Positions 51,626 through 59,212 of a stretch of 64,000 bases of DNA are shown here, in pieces. The stretch spans positions 5,828,001-5,892,000 of the forward strand of contig NZ_CP104174.1 of NCBI RefSeq assembly GCF_025200925.1, read 5' to 3'. A program made the position numbers and the translations under genes. The notes under the pieces are model-generated. The model was given only the letters and a program-made list of their open reading frames with translations, made no database searches and was not told where the DNA came from. The number at the start of each line of letters is the position of its first letter. Position 1 is the stretch's first letter. This stretch comes from Bradyrhizobium sp. CB1015. GTDB taxonomy: Bacteria > Pseudomonadota > Alphaproteobacteria > Rhizobiales > Xanthobacteraceae.

Positions 51626-52204
51626 ATGGCGAAGAACAGCGCAAAGGACATCGAGGTCAAGGCCTTCGCCACGCACCAGGTCATCACGCAGCCCAATCCG
51701 CTGCGCAAGGTCCTGCGCCGTGTCGAAGAAAAGGACCTGGACGACCCGGTCGGCCGCGCCGAGCAGGCGCTCGCGAGCCTCTCCGGCGAGTTCAAGGACT
51801 GGATGGCGATCGAAGTCCAGAGACTGTCCGCCGCCTGGACGGCCGTGCAGAAGGACGGCTTCACGAAGAAACTGCGCGACGAGCTGTTTCACGCCGCGCA
51901 CGACATCAAGGGCGACGCTGCGACGTTCGGCTTTCCTTCGGCAGCGGGCATCGCCGAGAGCCTGTGCCGCGTCATCGAGCACGCGCCTGATCTGGACAAG
52001 GTGCCGGCCGAGCTGTTCACGCACCACATCAATGCCATTCTCGCCATCGTGCACGAGAACACCAGGCTGGACAGGATCAGCGTCTCAGCCGAGCTCAGCC
52101 GCCGCCTGCGCAAGGTCGCGGACGATTATCTTGCCCACGTCAACCGCGACCGCCCCGAGCATCTCGAAGTGATCCTGGCGCCGAGCATCGCGCCGGTGGA
52201 GTAA
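51626..52204 (+). CDS. Hpt-domain histidine phosphotransfer protein
   Basis: A 192-residue protein. The Hpt motif HAAHDIKGDAATFGF places the phospho-His at about residue 92 in the four-helix bundle. The N-terminal 60 residues are charged and probably flexible. Coupled with the receiver protein just upstream; the hybrid kinase elsewhere (11049-13451) would need such a partner, though linkage is not shown. The ATG at 51626 follows GAGGCAGG. Confidence 0.88.
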   Translation: MAKNSAKDIEVKAFATHQVITQPNPLRKVLRRVEEKDLDDPVGRAEQALASLSGEFKDWMAIEVQRLSAAWTAVQKDGFTKKLRDELFHAAHDIKGDAATFGFPSAAGIAESLCRVIEHAPDLDKVPAELFTHHINAILAIVHENTRLDRISVSAELSRRLRKVADDYLAHVNRDRPEHLEVILAPSIAPVE

Positions 52205-52223
52205 AGGCCGAACTCTCTCCTCT

Positions 52224-52304
52224 CGTCATTGCGAGCGCAGCGAAGCATTCCAGACTGTCCCCGCGGAGGGATTCTGGATTGCTTCGCTGCGCTCGCAATG
52301 ACGG
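52224..52304. repeat. palindromic repeat, CGTCATTGCGAGCG family, well-preserved copy
   Basis: CGTCATTGCGAGCGCAGCGA and its complement at the far end (TCGCTGCGCTCGCAATGACG) make a stem of more than 20 bases around GACTGTCCCCGCGGAGGGA. It lies between the Hpt and DUF2336 genes (converging) and may act in termination. Compare 33852-33968. Confidence 0.85.
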
Positions 52305-52343
52305 AGTTTGTGTCTTCCGGCCTGCCCTATCGCGGGCTTTGAA

Positions 52344-53519
52344 CTATGCCGCGATCAGATCGTCGTAGACCGGATCGACCGCGTCATCGGCGACAATCTC
52401 TTCGCAGAACAGCCGTGCCTCTTCGCGCGCGGACTCGGTGGCGAAGCGGCGCAGCAGGACCATCAGGGGCTCGGTGGCGCCGCGATCGGACTCGCAATGG
52501 GTGAGCACGCGCTCGACCATGCGCCGGCGCAGCCGCACCGCACCGTCGTCGCTGTCGACGAAGCCCTGCTCGTGGCAGGCATCGAGCGCGACCTGGAACG
52601 CCGCAAACGTCGCCTCCGGAAGCCCGGCGCGACGGAGCAGCGCGTGCACGCTGTTACCGCCGCGGTCGTGCAGCAGCGCCGAGACGCGCGCCAGCGGCAG
52701 ATCGGCGAGCTCGGCGAGTGCCGCGTCGAACAAGCCCAGATTGCCCGACAGCAGTGCGCGCAGGATCAGGCCCGCGGTCAGCTGGCCGGTGATGCGCAAA
52801 TGCCGGACCAGGCCCTGCATGTCATCGCCGCGCGAGCGCGCCGCGATGTTCATGGTGGAGCGGTCACGCGCTTCGATGGTGATGCGGTCGGCGCGGTCGG
52901 GGCTCAGCCAGTTCCGCGCCACGACGAATTGCGCCAGCGTCTCGGAGAGCTTTGCCACCAGCGCCGCACGCGTTGCGGCCGGCAGATCCTCCAGCACCAG
53001 CATGGCCTCGCGGATCGCGGCGAGATGGCCGTGGCGCTCGACGATCCGGTCCCAGGAGAACGGGGCCAGCTCGGCGTGGGGATTTTCGATCAGCTCCAGC
53101 GCGGCAGCGGCGCAGCCGACTTCGGCGATCGCGGCGCACACCGAGACCGGCAATGCGATGCGTCGGGCCACCGCGCATTGCACCTCCTCGCTGCCGGTCG
53201 CGACGATGTCGACGAGATCGGCGTCGATCAAGAGCGGGGAATATTCGAGCACCGGCAGCGCAACCGTCGGCTGATCGGCCGACAGCGCCCGCACGATCGC
53301 GGCCGGCGCGTCAAGGCTGCGGGCAAAGGCTTCGGCCATCGCCTGCCGCACCAGCGGCGAGGGATCGTCCAGCAGCATCAGAAGCGCGCCTTCGGCAGCG
53401 GTGCGGTCGTCTGCAGAAAGGTCCGAGATCAGCCAGGCTCGGGCCAGCGCCCGTGTTGCCTCGGCCCGCTCGCCTGCGGGCGCCGTCCTGATCCAATTGA
53501 TGAACTGCCGAACAATCAT
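52344..53519 (-). CDS. DUF2336 protein
   Basis: A 391-residue all-helical protein with HEAT-like repeats: MLLDDPSPLVRQAMAEAFAR is typical, and LLSGNLGLFDAALAELADLP matches the DUF2336 core. In related bacteria DUF2336 proteins are linked to flagella or surface regulation; here the receiver/Hpt pair and a lytic transglycosylase adjoin it. No catalytic motif. Cytoplasmic. Confidence 0.85.
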   Translation of the reverse strand: MIVRQFINWIRTAPAGERAEATRALARAWLISDLSADDRTAAEGALLMLLDDPSPLVRQAMAEAFARSLDAPAAIVRALSADQPTVALPVLEYSPLLIDADLVDIVATGSEEVQCAVARRIALPVSVCAAIAEVGCAAAALELIENPHAELAPFSWDRIVERHGHLAAIREAMLVLEDLPAATRAALVAKLSETLAQFVVARNWLSPDRADRITIEARDRSTMNIAARSRGDDMQGLVRHLRITGQLTAGLILRALLSGNLGLFDAALAELADLPLARVSALLHDRGGNSVHALLRRAGLPEATFAAFQVALDACHEQGFVDSDDGAVRLRRRMVERVLTHCESDRGATEPLMVLLRRFATESAREEARLFCEEIVADDAVDPVYDDLIAA

Positions 53520-53660
53520 GCTGCTTCCGGCTTACACAACAAACGAAAAAAACGATGACGGCTCGTCACCTGCAACACAAAATAAACCACGACGCTTAAC
53601 AAAGCGTTCACCATAACTGGCTGGTTTTATTGATGATTTGTTAAGGGGACAAAGCCGCCC

Positions 53661-53807
53661 AGTTCTCGTGCCCCGGACGCAGCGCAGCACGCAAGTGATG
53701 CGCTGCTGAGCCGGGGCCCAGATGGTTCGAGAGCAGTCTTTGTTGCGTGGGTCCCGGCTCTGCGCAGCAGCGCTTGCGCGCCGCAGCGCGTCCGGGACAC
53801 GAGATCT
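53661..53807. repeat. palindromic repeat, GTCCGGGACACGAG family
   Basis: The ends pair: CTCGTGCCCCGGACGC and GCGTCCGGGACACGAG. Internal arms (GCGCAGCACGC.., GCGCTGCTGAGCCGGGGCC, CCCGGCTCTGCGCAGCAGCGC) make further hairpins. A fragment of the same family sits at 34005-34025. Lies between the DUF2336 start region and the transglycosylase stop. Confidence 0.75.
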
Positions 53808-53810
53808 CGA

Positions 53811-54830
53811 CTAGCTCGAGAACGTGCCGCTGCGATCGCTGAAGAGATCGAGCGGTTGCGGCGGCCGCACGTCCGGCGTCGCCGATGCGACCGAGGTGAG
53901 CGAGGCATTGTTGCCCCATAATTTCTGCACCGTGATCGAGACCGGCTGCGTGGCATCGCCGGGCTGATAGATCGAACGAAACACCGGCGTACTCGGCCCA
54001 TTGTCCGCGACCTGTGTCGACGACGTCGCGCTGACGGGCGTCACTGTGCGGGTATTCGGGAAGGTCTGGAGATAGGCGGCGTTGTCCACGACAGGTGCAG
54101 TCGGCAACACTGCATCGGCACTCGCGATCTGCGTGGTCGACGGCGTGCCGCCATACATCGCCATCGCGCTGCGGGTCACTTTCGAATTGGCCGCGCTGGC
54201 ATAGCGGGCGTCCAGGACCGAATAGACCTCGGAGACACTGCGGGCCCGGCCGTCCTTGGCGTAGAAGATCGAGCGGTTGGCGGCGGCCGCGTTGGGAAAC
54301 AGCCGCGCGCCGACAGCTTGCGGATTGTCCTCGGCATTGGCGATCAGTTTCGCGGCGCCCCCGACTCCCATGAAGTGCGCCATGTAGAGCTCGCTGTCGC
54401 TCGGCCTGCGCCCAAGCAGACCGGTGAGCTTGAAGCTGTTCGACTGCGTCAATGCCGCCGCCATCGCGGAAGCGGCTTCGGGGTCGTCGCGCAGCTTCAT
54501 GATCGACCGCTTCTTGACGGGATCATCGACGCTGTAAGTGCCCGACGACGTCCTGGTAATGGCGTCGGCGTAGCTGCCGTAGCCGAGCTGGGCGCCCGCC
54601 TCCTTCACCGTGCCGAGCCAGGTCTGGTCGATGAACTGGAACAGCCCGTGCGCGGACGAGGTGGTGGCCCCTGCCGTCGGATCGAAATCCGATTCCATCT
54701 TGGCGGTGGTCAGCATGTACTGGAAGCTGACGCCCGTGATGTTCGAGGCCTGCTTGATCGCACCGGCGACACGCGCCCGCGACGGATCAAGGCCGGCCGT
54801 CTGCGTGGCACTGAAATTGTCGATCGACAT
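53811..54830 (-). CDS. lytic transglycosylase-type protein
   Basis: A 339-residue protein beginning MSIDNFSATQTAGLDPSRAR. TAKMESDFDPTAGATTSSAH then GLFQFIDQTWLGTVK matches the catalytic domain of SLT-type transglycosylases (ES for the catalytic Glu and GLFQF). The second half is Ala/Thr/Ser/Pro-rich with no domain. No signal peptide is evident, so it may be exported by a non-Sec route, for example the flagellar secretion machinery; that is inference. The ATG at 54830 lies in frame; 14 residues of extension to 54872 are possible. Confidence 0.82.
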   Translation of the reverse strand: MSIDNFSATQTAGLDPSRARVAGAIKQASNITGVSFQYMLTTAKMESDFDPTAGATTSSAHGLFQFIDQTWLGTVKEAGAQLGYGSYADAITRTSSGTYSVDDPVKKRSIMKLRDDPEAASAMAAALTQSNSFKLTGLLGRRPSDSELYMAHFMGVGGAAKLIANAEDNPQAVGARLFPNAAAANRSIFYAKDGRARSVSEVYSVLDARYASAANSKVTRSAMAMYGGTPSTTQIASADAVLPTAPVVDNAAYLQTFPNTRTVTPVSATSSTQVADNGPSTPVFRSIYQPGDATQPVSITVQKLWGNNASLTSVASATPDVRPPQPLDLFSDRSGTFSS

Positions 54831-54934
54831 GATGAAGTGCCCGCCCCGCGCGGCGTTGAGCGACGCCGGCAATTCGGCGCCCGTCGTCTCACCGTGGGAC
54901 AGGTATGGTTAATGCGGGGTTAATTGACGCTCCG

Positions 54935-55036
54935 CGTCATTCCGGGGCGCGCGACGGTGCGAACTATGGTGCGCAGTTGCGCACCTGAGAATCTCGAGAT
55001 TCCGGGTTCGGCTCTTCGAGCCGCCCCGGAATGACG
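54935..55036. repeat. palindromic repeat, CGTCATTCCGGGG family, single-core copy
   Basis: CGTCATTCCGGGGCG pairs with CGCCCCGGAATGACG. The core holds GGTGCGCAGTTGCGCACCT, a smaller palindrome. The related element at 56907-57050 has two such cores. It lies between the transglycosylase start and the hisI stop. Confidence 0.8.
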
Positions 55037-55040
55037 GACG

Positions 55041-55463
55041 TCATGTCTTATACACGTCGCTGGGATCGAACAGCCGCTCTGCGTCGATGAACACCAGCTT
55101 GGCTCCCCCGCCCTCGGCCTCGACCTTGCGGTAGAAGCACGACCGCCGGCCGGTGTGGCAGGCCGCGCCGATCTGCTCGACGCGGATCCAGACCGCATCC
55201 TGATCGCAATCGGTGCGCATCTCGACGACGCGCTGGGTCTGACCCGACGTCTCACCTTTTCGCCACAAGGCATTGCGCGAGCGGCTGAAGTACCAGGCTT
55301 CGCCGGTCGCAATCGTCTTGCGCAACGCCTCGTCGTTCATGTGCGCGACCATGAGCACGTCACCGGTGGCAGCGTCGGTGGCGACGACCGTCACGAGGCC
55401 AGCGGCATCGAATTTGGGCAGGAAGGCGAGGCCGTCCTCGATCTCATGGGAATGGGCGGACAC
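55041..55463 (-). CDS. hisI: phosphoribosyl-AMP cyclohydrolase
   Basis: A 140-residue His[56 protein letters not shown], then the metal-site region [20 protein letters not shown] and TGRRSCFYR. It hydrolyses PR-AMP in histidine synthesis (third step). It is the stand-alone alphaproteobacterial form without HisE. folE is upstream, 27 bases away. Confidence 0.95.
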   Translation of the reverse strand: MSAHSHEIEDGLAFLPKFDAAGLVTVVATDAATGDVLMVAHMNDEALRKTIATGEAWYFSRSRNALWRKGETSGQTQRVVEMRTDCDQDAVWIRVEQIGAACHTGRRSCFYRKVEAEGGGAKLVFIDAERLFDPSDVYKT

Positions 55464-55490
55464 AGCAACTCTCGCCGGTTTGTCGCGAGG

Positions 55491-56183
55491 TCAGCGCGTC
55501 GTGCCTCGCACCAGGGACAGGAAACGGGCCTGCTCCGCCGGATTGTCGCGGAACATGCCGGTGAAGCGGCTGGTGAAGGTGGAGGCGCCATGCTTGGCGA
55601 CGCCGCGCACCGACATGCAGGTATGCTCGGCCTCGATCAGCACGGCAACACCGCGCGGCTTGAGGACCTCGTCGATCGCGGCGGCGATCTGCGCAGTCAG
55701 GTGCTCCTGGGTCTGGAGCCGGCGGGCGAAGATGTCGGTCAGGCGGGCAAGCTTGGACAGGCCGACGACGCGCTCCACCGGCGTATAGGCGATGTGCGCC
55801 TTGCCGTAGAACGGCATCATGTGATGCTCGCATTGCGAGGTGAACTCGATGTCGCGCACCAGGACGAAATCGTCATAGCCTGCGGTCTCGCCGAACGTGC
55901 GGTCGAGCACTTCGGCGGGGCACTGGTGGTAGCCCTGATAGAGCTCGTCGAAAGCCTCGACGACGCGACGCGGCGTGTCGAGCAGGCCCTCGCGCTCGGT
56001 GTTCTCGCCGATATAGGCGAGCAGCGTCTTCACCGCCGCTTCCGCCTCGGCGCGCGCGGGGCGCGGCTGGTCGGCGCGGACGGCGGCCGTGAGAAATTCG
56101 GCAGGATCAAGCTCGGCCGGGCGGCTCTCGGGCTGCCGGTCGGAGGACTTGCCCGGGCGGATGGATTTGATTGCAGCGTCCAT
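55491..56183 (-). CDS. folE: GTP cyclohydrolase I
   Basis: A 230-residue Fol[11 protein letters not shown] (zinc Cys/His), [20 protein letters not shown] and [17 protein letters not shown] are diagnostic. It makes 7,8-dihydroneopterin triphosphate for folate and related pterins. The N-terminal extension before [18 protein letters not shown] is typical. ATG at 56183 has GGAG upstream; the frame is open to 56324. Confidence 0.95.
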   Translation of the reverse strand: MDAAIKSIRPGKSSDRQPESRPAELDPAEFLTAAVRADQPRPARAEAEAAVKTLLAYIGENTEREGLLDTPRRVVEAFDELYQGYHQCPAEVLDRTFGETAGYDDFVLVRDIEFTSQCEHHMMPFYGKAHIAYTPVERVVGLSKLARLTDIFARRLQTQEHLTAQIAAAIDEVLKPRGVAVLIEAEHTCMSVRGVAKHGASTFTSRFTGMFRDNPAEQARFLSLVRGTTR

Positions 56184-56437
56184 ATCTTCTCCGTTCGACG
56201 GCCTAACGGCCGGAGTGTCACCGGCAGACGGGGCGGCCAAGCCGCCGGACGCCTGAGCAGAACAGTTTCGGTGAAATAGTCCCGAGGTCATAATGCCGGC
56301 AGCGCAGATCTGGATCACCACCACCGCGCCCGCTGGACTGTTTTTCCACCAGTTCCGCCCCTATATAGGACCGTGGGCGGCGCCCGCCAAGGCCGATCCG
56401 GCCCGGAAGTGGGTGTGGACGTGTTGGACTCCATCAC

Positions 56438-56893
56438 ATGCTGAACGACATTTATAACAAGCGGATCATCGAGTTGGCCGGGAATATTCCGCGCCTCGGA
56501 CGATTGTCGGACCCCGATGCCTCCGCCACCGCCCATTCCAAGCTGTGCGGCTCGACCGTGAAGGTCGATCTCAAGATGAACGGCGACACCGTCACCGATT
56601 TCGCCCATGACGTGAAGGCCTGCGCCTTGGGCCAAGCCTCTTCATCCATCATGGCAAGTCACGTGGTCGGCTCGACTGCGAGCGAACTCCGTGAGTTACG
56701 CGAAACCGTTCGCAAGATGCTGAAGGAGAACGGCGCGCCTCCTCAAGGCAAATGGGAAGAGATCAAGTTCCTCGAGCCCGTCCGCGACTACAAGGCGCGC
56801 CATGCCTCGACGCTTCTCACCTTCGATGCCGTGGTTGATGCCATCGGCCAGATCGAGGCCAAAACCAAGCAGCCGGCCGCAGCGCAGGGCTGA
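56438..56893 (+). CDS. IscU/NifU-like Fe-S scaffold protein lacking one Cys
   Basis: A 151-residue protein: IELAGNIPRLGRLSDPDAS, KLCGSTVKVDLKMNGDTVTD (first Cys, near 37) and VKACALGQASSSIMASHV (second Cys, near 62). At the place of the third IscU ligand the sequence reads RHASTLLTF, with no Cys. A partial site suggests a diverged scaffold or an Fe-S carrier needing a partner. Such variants adjoin folE and yidD in other alphaproteobacteria. It is divergent from folE. Confidence 0.85.
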   Translation: MLNDIYNKRIIELAGNIPRLGRLSDPDASATAHSKLCGSTVKVDLKMNGDTVTDFAHDVKACALGQASSSIMASHVVGSTASELRELRETVRKMLKENGAPPQGKWEEIKFLEPVRDYKARHASTLLTFDAVVDAIGQIEAKTKQPAAAQG

Positions 56894-56906
56894 GCCTTCC
56901 TTCGAT

Positions 56907-57050
56907 GTCATTTCCGGGGCGTGTGCAACGCGAACCTTGGTGCGCAATTGCGCACCTCGGGTGCGCAATTGCGCACCTGAGAATCACCAGAATCACGCGC
57001 TCTAACATCTGGATTCCGGGTTCGTCGCTTTGCGACGCCCCGGAATGACA
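56907..57050. repeat. palindromic repeat, CGTCATTCCGGGG family, double-core copy
   Basis: Begins TGTCATTTCCGGGGCG and ends CGCCCCGGAATGACA. Inside, GGTGCGCAATTGCGCACC occurs twice in tandem (about 56940-56957 and 56959-56977). The copy at 54935-55036 has only one. Tandem duplication of the core is visible directly. Confidence 0.8.
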
Positions 57051-57061
57051 GTGGGGGAATC

Positions 57062-57955
57062 TTACTTCTGCGTCGCCGCAGCCGGCGTGGCAACGCTACC
57101 GGTCGGCACCACGGCTTCCGCCGTCTTGGTCGACTTGGCAGCCTGCTCCTGTTCCGCGCCGAACCTGGCCTGCGTCTTCGGTGCAAGCTCCGCCATTGCC
57201 GGCGCCGAGATGTCCACATGCGGGAGCACGTCAGCCACGAGATCGGTCGTGACCAGATTGGTGAGCTTGAGTTCGCCCGCTTCGAGCTCGTGCAGCTCCT
57301 CCCAGGGCGGGACGCTGAGCGCAAGCGACAGCAGGTCGCCGGCCCCGCCCATGTCGAAGGTGTACTTGGCGAGGCGGCCGATATCGCGCTCCACGATCAT
57401 CAGGTCCTGCGCGCTGTAGCTCGCCGCCTTGGCATCGTCGGCGCGGTCGCCCATCCAGATCTGGTGAACCCGGACATGTGCGGCTTCCGGCACGTAGCGC
57501 TTCTTGCCAGCCAGCAGCAGGAACACGCACATGGATTCGCAATAGGCTTCCGGCGCAACCGCCGGGCGCGTGGATGGGCCGCCGCGGAGGCTTACGCCGA
57601 CCGTGGTCAAAAGCCCGAGGTTACGGAAGCGCCGGCCGAGCGTGATCGCGTCATTGACGGAACCGCCGCTGGAATCGAGCACCACGGTGGCGCCGCCGAG
57701 CTGCCGGCCGCGGGAAAACTCCTCGAATTCTTTGGGCGTATCGGCGGTGATGATGCCGACTGCGCTGATCCAGCCGCGGCAGTTCGGCTCACAGGCGATC
57801 CAGTTGAACTTCATCGGCAGCTTGCGCTCTTCGAGGGCAGCGCCGGCGCGGGCCGACGATCCGAATGTCGCAACGGCGCCCGCCAACGCGACTCCAAAAA
57901 CGGCGGTTCCCACCACCAACCAGCCGCGAAGATTAAGGGAGTTCAGAAGTCTCAA
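57062..57955 (-). CDS. exported Clp-fold protease-like protein (COG3904 type)
   Basis: A 297-residue protein if started at the TTG at 57955, which has AAGGAA six bases upstream; no ATG precedes the signal region. LRGWLVVGTAVFGVALAGAV is a signal/anchor. The Clp/crotonase-like core has GGATVVLDSSGGSVNDAITL and a nucleophile-like Ser in YCESMCVFLLLAGKKRYV. Members of this group are predicted periplasmic serine proteases, but proteolysis is unproven. Lone gene between the repeat and yidD. Confidence 0.82.
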   Translation of the reverse strand: MRLLNSLNLRGWLVVGTAVFGVALAGAVATFGSSARAGAALEERKLPMKFNWIACEPNCRGWISAVGIITADTPKEFEEFSRGRQLGGATVVLDSSGGSVNDAITLGRRFRNLGLLTTVGVSLRGGPSTRPAVAPEAYCESMCVFLLLAGKKRYVPEAAHVRVHQIWMGDRADDAKAASYSAQDLMIVERDIGRLAKYTFDMGGAGDLLSLALSVPPWEELHELEAGELKLTNLVTTDLVADVLPHVDISAPAMAELAPKTQARFGAEQEQAAKSTKTAEAVVPTGSVATPAAATQK

Positions 57956-58210
57956 TCTGGTTCCTTCCCCAAGCCCGAAAAGCCCCAAGGTCCCCAACAA
58001 TCCCCAGTAGCGCTATCTGAGTCCATCATACAGGCGTATGTTTCTACACACGGCCGTCATAAAAATGGTATCCGGGCGAATACAGATCGTCCACAGATAC
58101 TTGCTGCACTGCTCCCAAAAAGCATACGAAATATGGCGTGGAAACAACAGCTTACAGTTCCCTGCGGCGGAACCGGGCAACACCTCGCTCAACATCGCAG
58201 CACAACGCAC

Positions 58211-58549
58211 ATGAAGCATTCAGCCTGCGAGCATTGTTCCAGTTCCGTCGATGGTGTGCTCCGGCTGCCGCGCAGATTCGGCCGCGCGCTGATCTGGCTG
58301 TATCGCCATACGCTGTCACCCCTGATCGGTTACAATTGCCGGCACCTGCCGACCTGCTCCGTCTATGGCGATGAGGCGATCGACCGGTTCGGGCTTTGGG
58401 CCGGCGGCTGGATGACGCTTGCGCGCCTGCTCCGCTGCAATCCCTTGGGCACGTCCGGCATCGACAACGTACCTCTCACCGCGCCGCGAGGCGCACGCTG
58501 GTATCTGCCCTGGCGTTATGGCCGCTGGCGCGGGGTCAATGCATCCTGA
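58211..58549 (+). CDS. yidD: membrane protein insertion efficiency factor YidD
   Basis: A 112-residue protein with the YidD pattern: LIWLYRHTLSPLIGYNCRHL then PTCSVYGDEAIDRFG and LARLLRCNPLG. YidD helps YidC-mediated membrane insertion and is on the cytoplasmic face. The frame is open far upstream in shadow; the ATG at 58211 gives the normal length. It lies near the scaffold, folE and hisI genes, a common alphaproteobacterial neighbourhood. Confidence 0.93.
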   Translation: MKHSACEHCSSSVDGVLRLPRRFGRALIWLYRHTLSPLIGYNCRHLPTCSVYGDEAIDRFGLWAGGWMTLARLLRCNPLGTSGIDNVPLTAPRGARWYLPWRYGRWRGVNAS

Positions 58550-58584
58550 CGTTGCGGCGGCGCTTTGTGCGGCGCTGCCCGACC

Positions 58585-58610
58585 GGAACCTTAAAGTTTC
58601 CGCTTGCGTT
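58585..58610 (+). promoter_or_regulatory. EcfG-type (general stress) promoter
   Basis: GGAAC (58585-58589), a 17-base spacer and CGTT (58607-58610) match the consensus exactly; the next ATG is 31 bases after the -10 element. Confidence 0.6.
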
Positions 58611-58640
58611 GTTTTGGTGCTCCCACGGGAGGAAACAACA

Positions 58641-58847
58641 ATGCGCTGGAAAATCAGCCCGAATTTTCACGTCAAGCCTGGTCCGAACCTCGACCACAGG
58701 GGACACGATCCGAGAACCATCGACCTGCTCGCCATCATCGCCTTGCTCGCACTCGTCCTCGGCTCCGGCTGGTATCTGGCGAGGAGCCTTGCGACACAGC
58801 CGAGCACGACGACCTTCATCGTGCCGAGCCAGAGCGTGCATTGGTAG
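58641..58847 (+). CDS. small single-pass membrane protein under EcfG-type promoter
   Basis: A 68-residue protein: hydrophilic N-terminus (MRWKISPNFHVKPGPNLDHR), a membrane helix (IDLLAIIALLALVLGSGWYL) and a Ser/Thr tail. GGGAGGAAACAAC precedes the ATG. The EcfG-type promoter predicts induction under general stress. Function unknown. Confidence 0.75.
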   Translation: MRWKISPNFHVKPGPNLDHRGHDPRTIDLLAIIALLALVLGSGWYLARSLATQPSTTTFIVPSQSVHW

Positions 58848-58848
58848 C

Positions 58849-58960
58849 TTAGAGGTCCAGCACCAGCCGCTCGGAATCCGAGCCGGCCACGCAAACCATG
58901 AGATAGCGCCCGCGCTCACGTTCGGCGTGGTGCCGCTGGCGACCGGTCGCACCCGCAAGA
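58849..58960 (-). pseudogene. relic of a phthalate-dioxygenase-reductase-like C-terminus
   Basis: The minus strand ends YLMVCVAGSDSERLVLDL-stop, close to the shared C-terminal tail (VSRARS-RLVLDL) of the PDR/vanillate-demethylase reductase family. Only about 35 residues before it can be read before the sequence enters the opposite-strand cupin relic; no start or upstream domain exists. Assignment is by this tail only. Confidence 0.4.
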
Positions 58961-59191
58961 TGATGGAGCCGTTTCTGCTGAGCCGCCGCACAAGGCGGCG
59001 ACGCGCGCCTCGCATGCGGGTGAGGAGCTGCTGTTCGTCGTCAACGGCAGGATCGCGATCAAGCTGGACGGCGAAGAGCTCGTGCTTGGCCGGGGGATTG
59101 CCTTTCTTTTTCAGGCGAGACGCCGCACGAGGTCAGGAGCCTCGGCCGGCAGAAAGCCGAGGTGCTGGTCGTCGTGGCCCAGTCCTCGTGA
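58959..59191 (+). pseudogene. relic of a cupin-domain regulator or cupin protein
   Basis: Frame one (from about 58959) reads SHAGEELLFVVNGRIAIKLD then GEELVLGRG, a cupin beta-strand pattern. At about 59095 the frame shifts by one base, and the other frame continues DCLSFSGETPHEVRS and ends VLVVVAQSS-stop at 59191, the second cupin motif. The N-terminal part, with any DNA-binding domain, is absent. The shift and truncation mark it as decayed. Confidence 0.6.
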
Positions 59192-59212
59192 CTTCCAGCC
59201 TCTGAAAAGAGC

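Noticed and set aside
57218..58210. Long in-frame extension upstream of yidD
   Set aside because: It lies antisense over the Clp-fold gene, with no domain; YidD normal length fits the ATG at 58211.
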